DNA from: Anaerolineae bacterium
GTDB lineage: Bacteria > Chloroflexota > Anaerolineae > Aggregatilineales > Phototrophicaceae
DNA: 64,000 nt
Assembly (NCBI GenBank): GCA_022822545.1
Contig: JAJEBE010000010.1
Coordinates: forward strand, 1-64,000
Reading direction: 5' to 3'
Each line of letters begins with the position of its first letter. The first letter of the stretch is position 1. The translations under genes and the position numbers were made by a program. Under the pieces are notes generated by a model, which made no database searches, had not been told where the DNA came from, and worked only from the letters and a program-made list of their open reading frames with translations. Of this stretch, positions 45,451 to 53,767 are shown one piece after another.

Positions 45451-47175
45451 TTACATATCCGCCGGTGCGGTGACGCCCGTCAGGATGAGGGTGGTCATCC
45501 AGTTGTCAGCGCCGCCGCCGAAGTTGGCGAAGATCGAATCGCCCGAATCTGGCACCATGATGAAGTTCCGGTTCAGCGCGTTGTTGGTGTAGCGTTCCCA
45601 GAGCGGAATCGCCGGCAGCAACTCGTTGTAGGAAATGGCCAGTTGCGTGACCAGTCCCGCTTGCGCGGACTTGTCGACGCCTTGCGAGCTTTGGTTGGAC
45701 AGGTCGAAGACATTGACCATGCCGCCGCTGTAATCGACGTTGTTGTCGAAGTTCATGCCGGCGCCACCGCCTTCACCCGCCAGGTCGCCTTGCCCGTTGT
45801 AGCGGTTGTAGGCTTGCAAGTAGCTGCGCCCGGGGATCGGATCGCCCAAGCCCCAATTGCGAATCGCCATTTCGAAGTTGCTGGCGTAGATATCCTGCGG
45901 ATGCTGCTGGAACTGAACGCCGCGCGCCGAGATATCAAAGCCGAAGTCATTGAGCTGGGCGGTGGCGTTTTCCGCCGCGGCCGACCAGTCGGCGAATTCT
46001 TGCGGGAAGGTCAACTCGAAGGACAGGGTATCACCGTTGTCGTCTACCCAGGTGCCATCGTCGTTGCGGCTGAAACCGATTCCGGTCAGCAACTCTTCGG
46101 CCTTCATCAGATCGTGCTCATAGTAGTTGAGCGAGTCAAGCGTCTCGTCGCTCAGCCAGGCTTCGGACAAGCCATCGCTCATGCCGGTCATGTATTCCAC
46201 CGCGACGCCGGATTCGCCCAAGCTGACAACGCCGTTTTGGATCCGGTCCACGGCATAGGCAATCGCCTGACGCACCTCGACCAGGTTCAACGGGTATACG
46301 GCGTGGTTGACGTACAGCCCCGGACCGTTGTTCATGCCGGAACGGACAATGTCAATGCCGCGATTGGCGAAGTCTTCTTCCGTTGTAGGCGGAATGCCAT
46401 GAGTGATGTAATGGAGTTCCGCGTTAGCGACCAACGGCGTCACCACTTCCGTCTCGCCATTCCACATGCGCACCATGTCATAGTGCTGAATGTCGCCGGC
46501 GAAACCGCCAGGATTCAGCTCCATCATCAGGTTGGCTTCCGAGATGGTATCCGGCAGGATGGTGTAGGGACCGCCGGAAACGGGAGTTTCGGGGCGGAAC
46601 TCGGTCAGTTCTTGCAGGAGCGCGTCCCAGCCGTCGTCGCCGGACATCATCATGGCAGCGCGGTCGGCGATATCGCCGAAGACGCTGGCGGGGCGCAGGT
46701 TGGTCGTCAGAATGATCCGCTCAGCCAGGCTCGAGGGAGAATCCATGACAAATTTGACGGTGGAGTCGTCGACCTTTTCGATGCCGCTCATATTCGCCCA
46801 GACCGTATCGCCGCGCAGACGGAAGATATTGAAGGTCGCCATCAGGTCGTCGGCGGTCATGGCGCTGCCATCGCTCCAGCTATTGCCCTCGACCATCTTG
46901 ATGACATAATTGCCGTCATCATCCCAGCCAAACTCTTCAGCGACCATGCCTGCATAGTCGCCCGTCGCCCACATCAGAACAGCCAAAGGCGGCTCATGCA
47001 GATCCTGATATTGCCCCAGCGCGATGCCGCCAGAGGCGAAGGTGTTGAAATGGCCCGTTGGCGGCACTTGATAGGGCCAGGCCACGTTGAGCGTGTCGCC
47101 CTGCGCTTGGAGCGGCGCGAATGCCAGCAGGCTCAACGCGAGAAGAAGTAGGAGATAAAGGGTACGCTTTAACAT
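45451..47175 (-). CDS. ABC transporter substrate-binding protein, family 5
   Basis: The extracellular receptor of the Opp-type importer, 574 residues. The N-terminus MLKRTLYLLLLLALSLLAF is a signal peptide ending in the likely AQA-type site LQAQ; no lipobox cysteine is seen. Family 5 segments: NYVIKMVEGNSWSDGSAMTADDL, DDSTVKFVMDSPS, VEVRQAIAYAVDR and the C-terminal LPAIPLWERYTNNAL. GGAGGA sits about 8 bp before ATG 47175; 13 codons upstream are in frame but unsupported. In this superfamily the ligand may be a peptide or an oligosaccharide; sugar kinase and ROK repressor next door favour the latter. Confidence 0.9.
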   Translation of the reverse strand: MLKRTLYLLLLLALSLLAFAPLQAQGDTLNVAWPYQVPPTGHFNTFASGGIALGQYQDLHEPPLAVLMWATGDYAGMVAEEFGWDDDGNYVIKMVEGNSWSDGSAMTADDLMATFNIFRLRGDTVWANMSGIEKVDDSTVKFVMDSPSSLAERIILTTNLRPASVFGDIADRAAMMMSGDDGWDALLQELTEFRPETPVSGGPYTILPDTISEANLMMELNPGGFAGDIQHYDMVRMWNGETEVVTPLVANAELHYITHGIPPTTEEDFANRGIDIVRSGMNNGPGLYVNHAVYPLNLVEVRQAIAYAVDRIQNGVVSLGESGVAVEYMTGMSDGLSEAWLSDETLDSLNYYEHDLMKAEELLTGIGFSRNDDGTWVDDNGDTLSFELTFPQEFADWSAAAENATAQLNDFGFDISARGVQFQQHPQDIYASNFEMAIRNWGLGDPIPGRSYLQAYNRYNGQGDLAGEGGGAGMNFDNNVDYSGGMVNVFDLSNQSSQGVDKSAQAGLVTQLAISYNELLPAIPLWERYTNNALNRNFIMVPDSGDSIFANFGGGADNWMTTLILTGVTAPADM

Positions 47176-47297
47176 TGCTAAGTCCTCCGTGAAATTGGTG
47201 ACTCGATCGAACAAATCGCTGCTTCCTTGATCTTTTCGTATAGCTCTCTCCTCACACTCATTTTGCCGAAAACTGAACTGGTTTGTCAGCGTCGTCG

Positions 47298-48500
47298 CTA
47301 GAGACCGAGGCTTAGCGACGGTTCGACAAGAATGATATCAAAGACTCTGGCCACAGCCCCCAACAATGCCGCGTCCGGCTGCAAGCGCGAAATCCGCAGG
47401 TCAATCCTGCAGGGCGGCATCACCACAAGATGACGCTCCAGTTCCGCGCGCGCCTCGCCAAGGAAGGGACCAAATTCCCGGCCCAACTCGCCCCCGAGGA
47501 CAAAGACAGGAATGTCAAAGGCGTTGTAGAGACTGGCGAGACCCATCCCAAGATTTCGGCTCAATTCCGACATAGCGGCGCGCGGCGCTTCGTCGCCGGC
47601 ATGCAGAGCCTCAAGCAGACGACTGAAGGTTAAGCTCTGCGGGTCCAGAACCCTCTGCGGATCCGATTCGATATGTTGCCTTGCGATCTGTACAAATCTG
47701 GGAATGTTGACCATCGACTGCCAGTTTCGCGTTTTGGCGCATCCAGTTCCGTTTTCCTCCAGGAAACTCATATAGCCGACTTCTCCGGCAAAGCCGTATT
47801 TGCCCTGATAGAGTTGATTATTGATGACGATCCCGGCGCCAGCGCCATAGCCGATTTCAATATACATGAAGTGGCTGTCTTCCGCGGCCGGCCCATAATG
47901 ATTCTCGCCAAGAGCGGCAAGGCTGACCAGATTGTCGACGCTCACCGGCACGGCAAACTCCTCTTCCCATTCAGCGCGAAAGCTGACGTTCCGCCAATCC
48001 ATAAACTTGGAATAAATGACCTCGCCATCCTCGCCGATAAGGCCGGGCGAAGCGACGCCGATGCCAAGCAGCGGTCGCGCGCCGCCGTTGACCTGAAGAG
48101 CGGATTGGACTAGCTGGCGGCAGATGCCCAGGACGTATGACTCTTCCGTCGAATCAATGGGCGCCAGTTTGTACCAGTCTATTTCTCCCGCGAGATTGGC
48201 GAGGGCGCACTGTACGGAGGAGGCGTTAAATTTGATGGCGATCACGCCGGCGCCTTGGGGATTGAGTTCCAGCAAGATGCCGCGGCGGCCACCGGTGGAT
48301 TCTTCGTAGCCCACCTCTTGTATCATATCGTTCTGGATGAGTTCATCAGTGAGATTGGAGATGGCGCTGCGGGTGAGCCCGGTGCGGGAAGACAATTTCG
48401 CTCGGGTTAGGGAGGGGTTTTCGCGCAGGCTGCTCAAGACGATCGCGCGATTGATCTCATGCATCACTTCGTGGTTGACAGCTGAACGCCGACGCGACAT
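47298..48500 (-). CDS. ROK-family transcriptional repressor (NagC/XylR-like)
   Basis: 400 residues. A winged helix-turn-helix covers about residues 10-80 (SLTRAKLSSRTGLTRSAISNLTDELI). The ROK sugar-binding domain follows, with GIGVASPGLIGEDGEVIYSK, YIEIGYGAGAGIVINNQLYQG and VLGGELGREFG. The zinc signature of ROK kinases is degenerate (GYMSFLEENGTGCAKTRNW): only one of the cysteines remains, and the DNVNA-type catalytic Asp region reads VDNLVSLAALGE. So it is a sensor, not a kinase. It likely controls both the uptake operon and the divergent Gfo/Idh gene. A GTG at 48515 is an alternative start. Confidence 0.88.
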   Translation of the reverse strand: MSRRRSAVNHEVMHEINRAIVLSSLRENPSLTRAKLSSRTGLTRSAISNLTDELIQNDMIQEVGYEESTGGRRGILLELNPQGAGVIAIKFNASSVQCALANLAGEIDWYKLAPIDSTEESYVLGICRQLVQSALQVNGGARPLLGIGVASPGLIGEDGEVIYSKFMDWRNVSFRAEWEEEFAVPVSVDNLVSLAALGENHYGPAAEDSHFMYIEIGYGAGAGIVINNQLYQGKYGFAGEVGYMSFLEENGTGCAKTRNWQSMVNIPRFVQIARQHIESDPQRVLDPQSLTFSRLLEALHAGDEAPRAAMSELSRNLGMGLASLYNAFDIPVFVLGGELGREFGPFLGEARAELERHLVVMPPCRIDLRISRLQPDAALLGAVARVFDIILVEPSLSLGL

Positions 48501-48547
48501 AGGTGTATTCTTCACCCAACTTACACTGCCGATTAAATTCCCAGACT

Positions 48548-48595
48548 TTGTAAAAATACTAAATTAAGTATATACTGGCATTATAGCTTTGTCAA
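48548..48595. promoter_or_regulatory. Overlapping divergent promoters with palindromic operator
   Basis: Plus strand: TTGTAA (48548-48553), 17 bp, TATACT (48571-48576), toward the Gfo/Idh gene. Minus strand: TTGACA (48595-48590), 17 bp, TATACT (48572-48567), toward the ROK repressor. The two -10 boxes overlap in the perfect palindrome AGTATATACT (48567-48576). A second inverted pair ATACT-AAATTA-AGTAT spans 48556-48571. One bound repressor could close both promoters. This is read directly from sequence; binding is not shown. Confidence 0.65.
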
Positions 48596-48630
48596 ATAAA
48601 AGAATTATCTTCATTAGTGGAGGCGAGTAT

Positions 48631-49908
48631 ATGACCCCGATTGACACAATCATTGTGGGAGCGGGCGGACGCGGCAACGCATACGGCAATTTCGCCTTGG
48701 AACATCCGCGGGAGATGCGCGTCATCGGCGTGGCGGAGCCGGACCCGATCCGGCGCGAGCGCTTCGTCCGCCGGCATGACATAGCGCCCGATCTGGTCTT
48801 CGACGACTGGCAATCTCTGTTGGCGACCCATGACAAGAAGGCCCCCACCATTATCAATTGCACGATGGATCGTTTTCATTTCGAATCGACGCTGCGGATG
48901 CTTGCCCTCGGTTATGACGTGCTGCTGGAAAAACCGATGACGCCGGTGCTGGAAGAAAACGCGCGCCTGGTGCGGAAGGCGGAGGAGCTCGGGCGCGTCC
49001 TGCAAGTATGTCATGTCCTGCGCTATACGCCGTTTTGGCAGGCGCTGCGCGAGGTCATCCAGTCCGGCAAGATAGGGCGGGTGATCAGCGTGACGCATCG
49101 CGAGAACCTCTCTTATTACCACATGGCGCACAGTTTCGTGCGCGGCAACTGGCGCAGTGAGGCGACATCGGGCCCGATGATCTTGTCCAAATGCTGTCAC
49201 GACTTTGACATTCTGCTATGGATACTGCGGAAAAATGTCGCGCGCCTCAATTCCTTCGGCTCCCTGTCGCATTTTCGTCCGGAGCACGCGCCAGAGGGGG
49301 CGACCGAGCGCTGCACCGATGGCTGCCCGGCGGCGGATAGTTGCAAGTATGAGGCGACCCGCCTGTACGCGCGCGATGGCTCCGGTTTTCCTTTGAACGC
49401 GGTCTCCTGGATACCGACCAAGGAGGCGCGGCTCGAGGCGCTCAAGACGGGCTGGTACGGGCGCTGTGTCTACCATTGTGACAATGATGTGGTCGATCAT
49501 CAAACCGTCAATATGGAACTGGAAGATGGCGCGACCGTTACCTTGGTGATGAACGGGCAAGGCGACGAAGAATGCCGCACGATGCGCTGGGATGGCGCGA
49601 AGGCGACGCTCTACGGCAAGTTCTCAGCGCGCGGCGATGAGATTACTCTGCATCATCACTTGACCGGCGAGGTGGAGGATATCCCGATTATCGCGCGCGA
49701 CAGCAGCGGGCACGGCGGCGGCGATTACGGCATCATGCGCAGTTTCATCAATACGGTGAACGGCAATCCGGACGACAGCGTCACGACGGCGCGTGAATCC
49801 TTGGAGAGTCACTTGCTGGCCTTCGCGGCCGAAGAAGCGCGCCTGAACAAGTCGGTGGTTGACATGAACGAGTTCAGAGCGCGTCTGGAAACTCAAGCGC
49901 GCGCCTGA
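48631..49908 (+). CDS. Gfo/Idh/MocA-family oxidoreductase with Cys-rich insertion
   Basis: 425 residues. The Rossmann start is DTIIVGAGGRGNAYGNFA, and the family lysine motif is VLLEKPMTPVLEE near residue 105. The C-terminal half has CHDFDILLWIL with the catalytic-type Asp/His region and SGHGGGDYGIMRSF. Cys-rich pieces CTDGCPAADSCKYEATR (about 227-243) and CVYHCDNDVVDHQ (about 279-291) are typical of one sugar/inositol dehydrogenase branch and may bind metal. ATG 48631 follows GGAGGCGAG. It diverges from the ROK repressor and shares its control region, so a sugar derivative is the likely substrate. Confidence 0.88.
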   Translation: MTPIDTIIVGAGGRGNAYGNFALEHPREMRVIGVAEPDPIRRERFVRRHDIAPDLVFDDWQSLLATHDKKAPTIINCTMDRFHFESTLRMLALGYDVLLEKPMTPVLEENARLVRKAEELGRVLQVCHVLRYTPFWQALREVIQSGKIGRVISVTHRENLSYYHMAHSFVRGNWRSEATSGPMILSKCCHDFDILLWILRKNVARLNSFGSLSHFRPEHAPEGATERCTDGCPAADSCKYEATRLYARDGSGFPLNAVSWIPTKEARLEALKTGWYGRCVYHCDNDVVDHQTVNMELEDGATVTLVMNGQGDEECRTMRWDGAKATLYGKFSARGDEITLHHHLTGEVEDIPIIARDSSGHGGGDYGIMRSFINTVNGNPDDSVTTARESLESHLLAFAAEEARLNKSVVDMNEFRARLETQARA

Positions 49909-49956
49909 ATGATGTTGAATTCCGCCTTAAATGTTGGAGTGGCGCTTCGAAATTAG

Positions 49957-50028
49957 CACCCCCGACAGGATTCGAACCTGTGCGCCTGGTTCCGGAAACC
50001 AGTGCTCTATCCCCTGAGCTACGGGGGC
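49957..50028 (-). tRNA. tRNA-Arg (anticodon CCG)
   Basis: On the minus strand the 72-nt cloverleaf starts GCCCCCGTAGCTCAGG. The acceptor stem is closed by CGGGGGT with a first-position G-U pair, and the D arm is GCTCAGGGGATAGAGC. The anticodon stem CTGGT/ACCAG holds the 7-nt loop TTCCGGA, giving anticodon CCG for codon CGG. The T arm contains GGTTCGAATCC. The 3' CCA is not encoded. Confidence 0.95.
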
Positions 50029-50364
50029 GGATAGCGATTATCTTAGCAGAATACGCTGCTCCCCACAAGCCCGCCGCGCCAAAGCGACCGCACTAGGTAT
50101 TGTCTTTGTCACCGAGTACAGTGAGTTGTTTCGAGGGCGCAGAGGGTTTGATATTCTGCGCCAAGTCTCAAGCCCTTCCACTGTCTTTGGGCGCAAACTG
50201 TCGCTGCCAACTAGCTATCGAAACATCTTTCCTCGGTGCCCTCTGCTTTACTCTGTGAACTCTGCGGCAAAAATACCTGCCATTACTTCCCTCGCCGTCG
50301 CCACAGTTGATATAATGTGGCATGCTTTCTCGATCCCGTTGATGGCGAATCCCCAGGCCTGAAT
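50029..50364 (+). other. Gene-free stretch upstream of the lipoprotein gene
   Basis: About 335 bp with no convincing gene. Short frames lack family similarity and ribosome sites. A pyrimidine-rich piece around 50232-50262 (TGCCCTCTGCTTTACTCTG followed by TGAACTCTGCGG) has a loose internal repeat of CTCTG. The last part must hold the promoter for the lipoprotein/M23 pair, but I see no clear boxes. Confidence 0.5.
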
Positions 50365-51081
50365 ATGCATTGGCGCAAATTTGCAGTGGCTCGTTTTTAT
50401 TGCCTGGCGGCGATGCTCCTCTTGGCGGGCTGTCAAGCGCTGAGCGGCAACGATTCGGTCGCCACCATTGGCGCGGATCTGACGATGTACGCAATGGAAA
50501 GCGGGGCGATCCGCGCCGCGGCCACTGCGGAACAGAGCATGGCGCGGGAAACGATTGTCGCGGCCAGTACACGTGTTGCGGAGCTTTCCGCCGTGAACGC
50601 GGCTTTGGGCGCCACCTTGCGGGCGAATCACACCAGCACGCCGGAGTTGAGAGCGGTGGTCGTCAGCGCTGAAGATATGGGCAGTTCGCTGGAAGACGAC
50701 ATGATGGACGACGCGGCCCCGAGCGATGAGACCGAAGTCGAGTTGCGCGTATCAAATATATCGACAGCGGCTGGGACAGAACTCAGCAGCGGCTGTTCAA
50801 CCGGCGCCGTAACCCAGTTCCGCTCAACCGCCGAACTCATTTATGTCACAGCGGAAGTGACAGCCCTGCGCGCCGGCACGACCTTCAGCGTGGATTGGTT
50901 TTATGAAGAGGAGCTCCTGATTGACATGAGTTGGCAAGCAGATCGGACTGAGCCCCTTCTGTGCATCTGGTTCTACGCTACGCCGGAGGACTTCCAATTT
51001 GCGCCGGGCGATTACTCGGCGAGGCTGTATGCCAATGGCTTGGAAGTGGGCAGCGCGAGTTTCGCCATTCTTGACAACTGA
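50365..51081 (+). CDS. Predicted lipoprotein, function unknown
   Basis: 238 residues. The signal peptide MHWRKFAVARFYCLAAMLLL ends in the lipobox LAGC, with the acylated cysteine near residue 23. Residues about 35-95 look helical and alanine-rich (AMESGAIRAAATAEQSM), perhaps a coiled coil. An acidic linker EDDMMDDAAPSDETEVE follows, then a beta-rich domain of about 110 residues with two cysteines (SSGCSTGA and PLLCIWFYA). No known family is recognised. It is followed 12 bp later by the M23 gene, so the two are probably co-expressed at the cell surface. Confidence 0.75.
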   Translation: MHWRKFAVARFYCLAAMLLLAGCQALSGNDSVATIGADLTMYAMESGAIRAAATAEQSMARETIVAASTRVAELSAVNAALGATLRANHTSTPELRAVVVSAEDMGSSLEDDMMDDAAPSDETEVELRVSNISTAAGTELSSGCSTGAVTQFRSTAELIYVTAEVTALRAGTTFSVDWFYEEELLIDMSWQADRTEPLLCIWFYATPEDFQFAPGDYSARLYANGLEVGSASFAILDN

Positions 51082-51093
51082 CGGGAGGCAGCC

Positions 51094-52020
51094 TTGCCGC
51101 GAACGGGTAGTTGGCGCAGAACAGTTTTGGTCCTGCTGGCGTCGCTTCTAGGCGCAATTGTCGTCTGGGGTCAAAGTCCGCCGCTGGCGGGCGAGGGCCC
51201 TCAACCGAGGTCGGATCTGACGGACGCTGCCTCGGCGGCGATCGTCGAAATTGAGCCGAGCGAGCACAACATCCTGCACCGGCCGATAGAGCTGTCGGAT
51301 GACTACGCGCACTGGGTCGATCGCAGTTACGCCTACGGCAGCACGCAGTGGGGCAGGCGCGCGGTTCACCTGGGCGTTGAATTTGTTAATCCGCGCGACA
51401 CGCCGGTCTACGCGGCCAAAGCGGGCGTCGTGGTATTCGCGGGCGACGACGCTGAAACACTCTTGGGACCACAGCATGACTATTATGGCAATGTGGTCGT
51501 CCTGGCGCATGACGAATACTCCCTGGCGGGGCGGCAAATCTTTACCTTATACGGTCATCTCGAGGAAGTTGAGGTTGCCGCGGGGCAGGCTCTGGACGAT
51601 TTGGATCGGCTCGGTCGCATTGGGTCAAGCGGCGTGGCGATTGGGCCGCATTTGCACTTTGAAGTGCGCGTGGATGACCCCTATGATTTTCGCATGACGC
51701 GCAATCCCGAGCTTTGGTTGCAGCATTATGTCGACCGGGGCATGATCATCGGAGCCCTGCGCGATGCCGCTGGCCAGCCTGTCTACGGCAAACGGATTTC
51801 GGCGCGTTCGGATACCCTGAGCCGCGAGGTCGCCAGCTATGGCGGCGATGTAGTTAATCCAGATCCGGTTTGGCAAGAGAACTTTGCCATCGGCGATTTG
51901 CCGGTCGGCGACTACGAGCTGGTTGTCTTGAGCGATTCCGGTTCGGTCGCATACGCTAAAACCGTCGCCGTCGAGGCTTACCGGACGACCTACGTTGAAA
52001 TTGTGGTGGATGAAACCTAG
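51094..52020 (+). CDS. M23-family (LytM-like) peptidase, metal ligand Asp replaced by Glu
   Basis: 308 residues; a signal peptide or anchor at about 9-27 (RTVLVLLASLLGAIVVW). The M23 domain spans about 85-195: VHLGVEF (His92, Glu96), TLYGHLEEV (His155) and GVAIGPHLHFEV (His186, His188). Active LytM enzymes use H-x3-D; here the aspartate is a glutamate, so activity is uncertain. A C-terminal beta-sandwich of about 100 residues follows (VAVEAYRTTYVEIVV), probably a carboxypeptidase-regulatory-like domain. The start is TTG behind GGGAGG. Likely acts on peptidoglycan or serves as a scaffold for another hydrolase. Confidence 0.82.
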   Translation: MPRTGSWRRTVLVLLASLLGAIVVWGQSPPLAGEGPQPRSDLTDAASAAIVEIEPSEHNILHRPIELSDDYAHWVDRSYAYGSTQWGRRAVHLGVEFVNPRDTPVYAAKAGVVVFAGDDAETLLGPQHDYYGNVVVLAHDEYSLAGRQIFTLYGHLEEVEVAAGQALDDLDRLGRIGSSGVAIGPHLHFEVRVDDPYDFRMTRNPELWLQHYVDRGMIIGALRDAAGQPVYGKRISARSDTLSREVASYGGDVVNPDPVWQENFAIGDLPVGDYELVVLSDSGSVAYAKTVAVEAYRTTYVEIVVDET

Positions 52021-52209
52021 CGGCCTTTTCGGGTCTAGCGATAGACCCCGGTATGCGCTGTGACAGAGTCGTTGCGCGTCGCATTGCGAAGCCGCATTGC
52101 TCCGCCGGGCAACTGCCGCGGGGCGTTCCCCACTTGATTTTGCGCCCGGCGCTGACTATACTCGCGCGACAGCTTGACCTCTACTCAGTCACGGCGATCA
52201 ATCGTTTTC

Positions 52210-53106
52210 ATGCAGCGTGAGCGCATTACAGATCAGATCTTTGTCTTCCGCAGCAATCTGTATGCACAGGTAACCGCCGGCGTCGTATTGACCAGCGAAG
52301 GCGCTGTGCTCATCGACACTCTGTTATATCCGGAAGAATCCCTGCGCATTCGCCGCTTCATTGAAGTGGGCTTGGGGTCGAAAGTTCGTTACGTGATCAA
52401 TACGCATTTCCACGCGGATCACACGACGGGCGCCTGCCTCTTCCCGGACGCGCAGGTGATCGCGCACAAACTCTGTGCCGAGATTCTTGCGACGCGAGGG
52501 CGGGAAAGTTTGCAGCGGATGAAAGCAAGTGGACCAGAATTCCAGGAAGTTTCACTGACGCTGCCGAACATCACTTTCGAGGATGAACTTGTGCTTGAGC
52601 TTGGCGAGACCAGGTTCAGACTGCGTGAAAGCCCCGGGCATAGCCCGGACTCGATTGTATGTTTGGTCGAGGGCGAAGAGGTGCTGTTCGCGGCCGATAC
52701 CGTGATGCCGATACCCTACTTCGTTGATGGCAACTCCAGCGACCTGGAGCAATCCCTGGCGCGATTGCTCGAGCGGGATTACGAGAATATTGTGCAAGGG
52801 CATGGTGACATTATCCTGCGCGGCGAAGTATCGGAGAAAATCAAAAGCGACTTGCGCTACCTCCATTGTTTGAAAGATGGCGTGGCGCAGGCTTTGGAGG
52901 CGGATCGGACGGATATCGAAGCTGCGATCACACTGGAAGATTGTGGCAAGAGCCAGGTATTGCTCAATGGTATCGTGACACAATTGCATCAACTGAACAT
53001 CCGCGCACTGGTCAAGGAATTCCGCAGCCCCCCGAATGAGCTTGCGAGCGACGCAAGCGAAGAATCAGAAAGAAGACAAGAATGGCCGCAGAAGAAACTT
53101 ATTTGA
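52210..53106 (+). CDS. Metallo-beta-lactamase-fold hydrolase
   Basis: 298 residues with an MBL domain over about 1-215. VINTHFHADHTTGACLF carries the HxHxDH zinc motif, ESPGHSPDSIVCLVEG the third His, FAADTVMPIP the bridging Asp and IVQGHGDIILRG the last His. The rest (from about 220) is helical and not recognised. ATG 52210 was chosen because an earlier in-frame TTG has no ribosome site. The 3' end overlaps the greA start by 25 bp. The substrate is open: glyoxalase II-, lactonase- and RNase-type enzymes share this fold. Confidence 0.85.
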   Translation: MQRERITDQIFVFRSNLYAQVTAGVVLTSEGAVLIDTLLYPEESLRIRRFIEVGLGSKVRYVINTHFHADHTTGACLFPDAQVIAHKLCAEILATRGRESLQRMKASGPEFQEVSLTLPNITFEDELVLELGETRFRLRESPGHSPDSIVCLVEGEEVLFAADTVMPIPYFVDGNSSDLEQSLARLLERDYENIVQGHGDIILRGEVSEKIKSDLRYLHCLKDGVAQALEADRTDIEAAITLEDCGKSQVLLNGIVTQLHQLNIRALVKEFRSPPNELASDASEESERRQEWPQKKLI

Positions 53107-53552
53107 CTCGAGATGGCGAAGGCGCGTTGCGGCGCGAACTCAAGCAGCTAATCGAGACGCGTCGTCCGGCGCTGGCGCAAAAACTGAAGGAGGCGGCCGC
53201 CCAGGGCGACCTCAAGGAAAACGCCGACTACCACGATGCCAAAGAACAGCTCGGTTTCATCGAGGGGCGCGTGCGGCACATCGAGGCGATTTTGCAGAGC
53301 GCGATCATTGTGGACGATTCGGGACCGAGCGATGTAGTCCGCATCGGCTCAACCGTGATCATCGAGGAAGTCGGAATCGGCGAAGAAGAAGAATTCAAGA
53401 TTGTCGGCAGCGCCGAAGCGAACCCGCGGGAGCGCAAGATCTCGCAGAAGAGTCCGATCGGGGCGGCCCTGCTGGGAGAGAAGGTCGGGGCGAAGATAAG
53501 GGTCTCGACGCCGGACGGCAAACTGCGATTCAAGATAATCGACATTCGCTAG
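53082..53552 (+). CDS. greA: Transcript cleavage factor GreA
   Basis: Rescues backtracked RNA polymerase by stimulating transcript cleavage. 156 residues. The N-terminal coiled coil has the catalytic tip QGDLKENADYHDAKEQ with the acidic pair of the family, and the C-terminal FKBP-like domain ends RKISQKSPIGAALLGEKVGA. The ATG lies inside the end of the MBL gene in another frame. The gene is closed by a bidirectional terminator. Confidence 0.95.
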   Translation: MAAEETYLTRDGEGALRRELKQLIETRRPALAQKLKEAAAQGDLKENADYHDAKEQLGFIEGRVRHIEAILQSAIIVDDSGPSDVVRIGSTVIIEEVGIGEEEEFKIVGSAEANPRERKISQKSPIGAALLGEKVGAKIRVSTPDGKLRFKIIDIR

Positions 53553-53618
53553 GCGGGAGGCAGCCGATAAACTAAGTAATTCTAACTTAGCGATGAAAAA
53601 CCGGAAATCAAGTCGACT

Positions 53619-53644
53619 TGTAGGGGCGGCTCGGTGAATCGCCC
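53619..53644. repeat. AGGGGCG-type hairpin repeat
   Basis: TGTAGGGGCG followed by CTCGGTGAATCGCCC gives a GGGCG/CGCCC stem. It shares the TGTAGGGGCG...ATCGCCC outline with the hairpin inside the repeats at 20857 and 62873, but the flanks differ. It lies between greA and its terminator. Confidence 0.5.
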
Positions 53645-53722
53645 AAAACTTGTGCCCAAACTGCTCTCCACCTAAATTACTTTCTTTGAATTGCTTACAA
53701 GCGACATTAATAAGCGATAAAA

Positions 53723-53752
53723 AAGCCCCGCAGTTAACGGGGCTTGTTCTTC
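53723..53752. terminator. Bidirectional intrinsic terminator between greA and the convergent membrane-protein gene
   Basis: AAGCCCCG (53723-53730) and CGGGGCTT (53738-53745) form an 8-bp stem with loop CAGTTAA. On the plus strand TGTTCTTCTC follows; on the minus strand the adjoining A-run at 53718-53724 gives a strong T-run. It serves both converging genes, more strongly the minus-strand one. Confidence 0.85.
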
Positions 53753-53767
53753 TCATTGGCGCTATTT

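Noticed and set aside
45643..47151. Long plus-strand open frame (502 codons) antisense to the binding-protein gene
   Set aside because: The minus strand has a clear family 5 binding protein with signal peptide and ribosome site; the antisense reading is His/Val-rich, has no family likeness and results from codon bias in a GC-rich gene.
49957..50028. Genomic island attachment site at the tRNA-Arg
   Set aside because: No integrase gene and no repeat of the tRNA 3' end was seen nearby.
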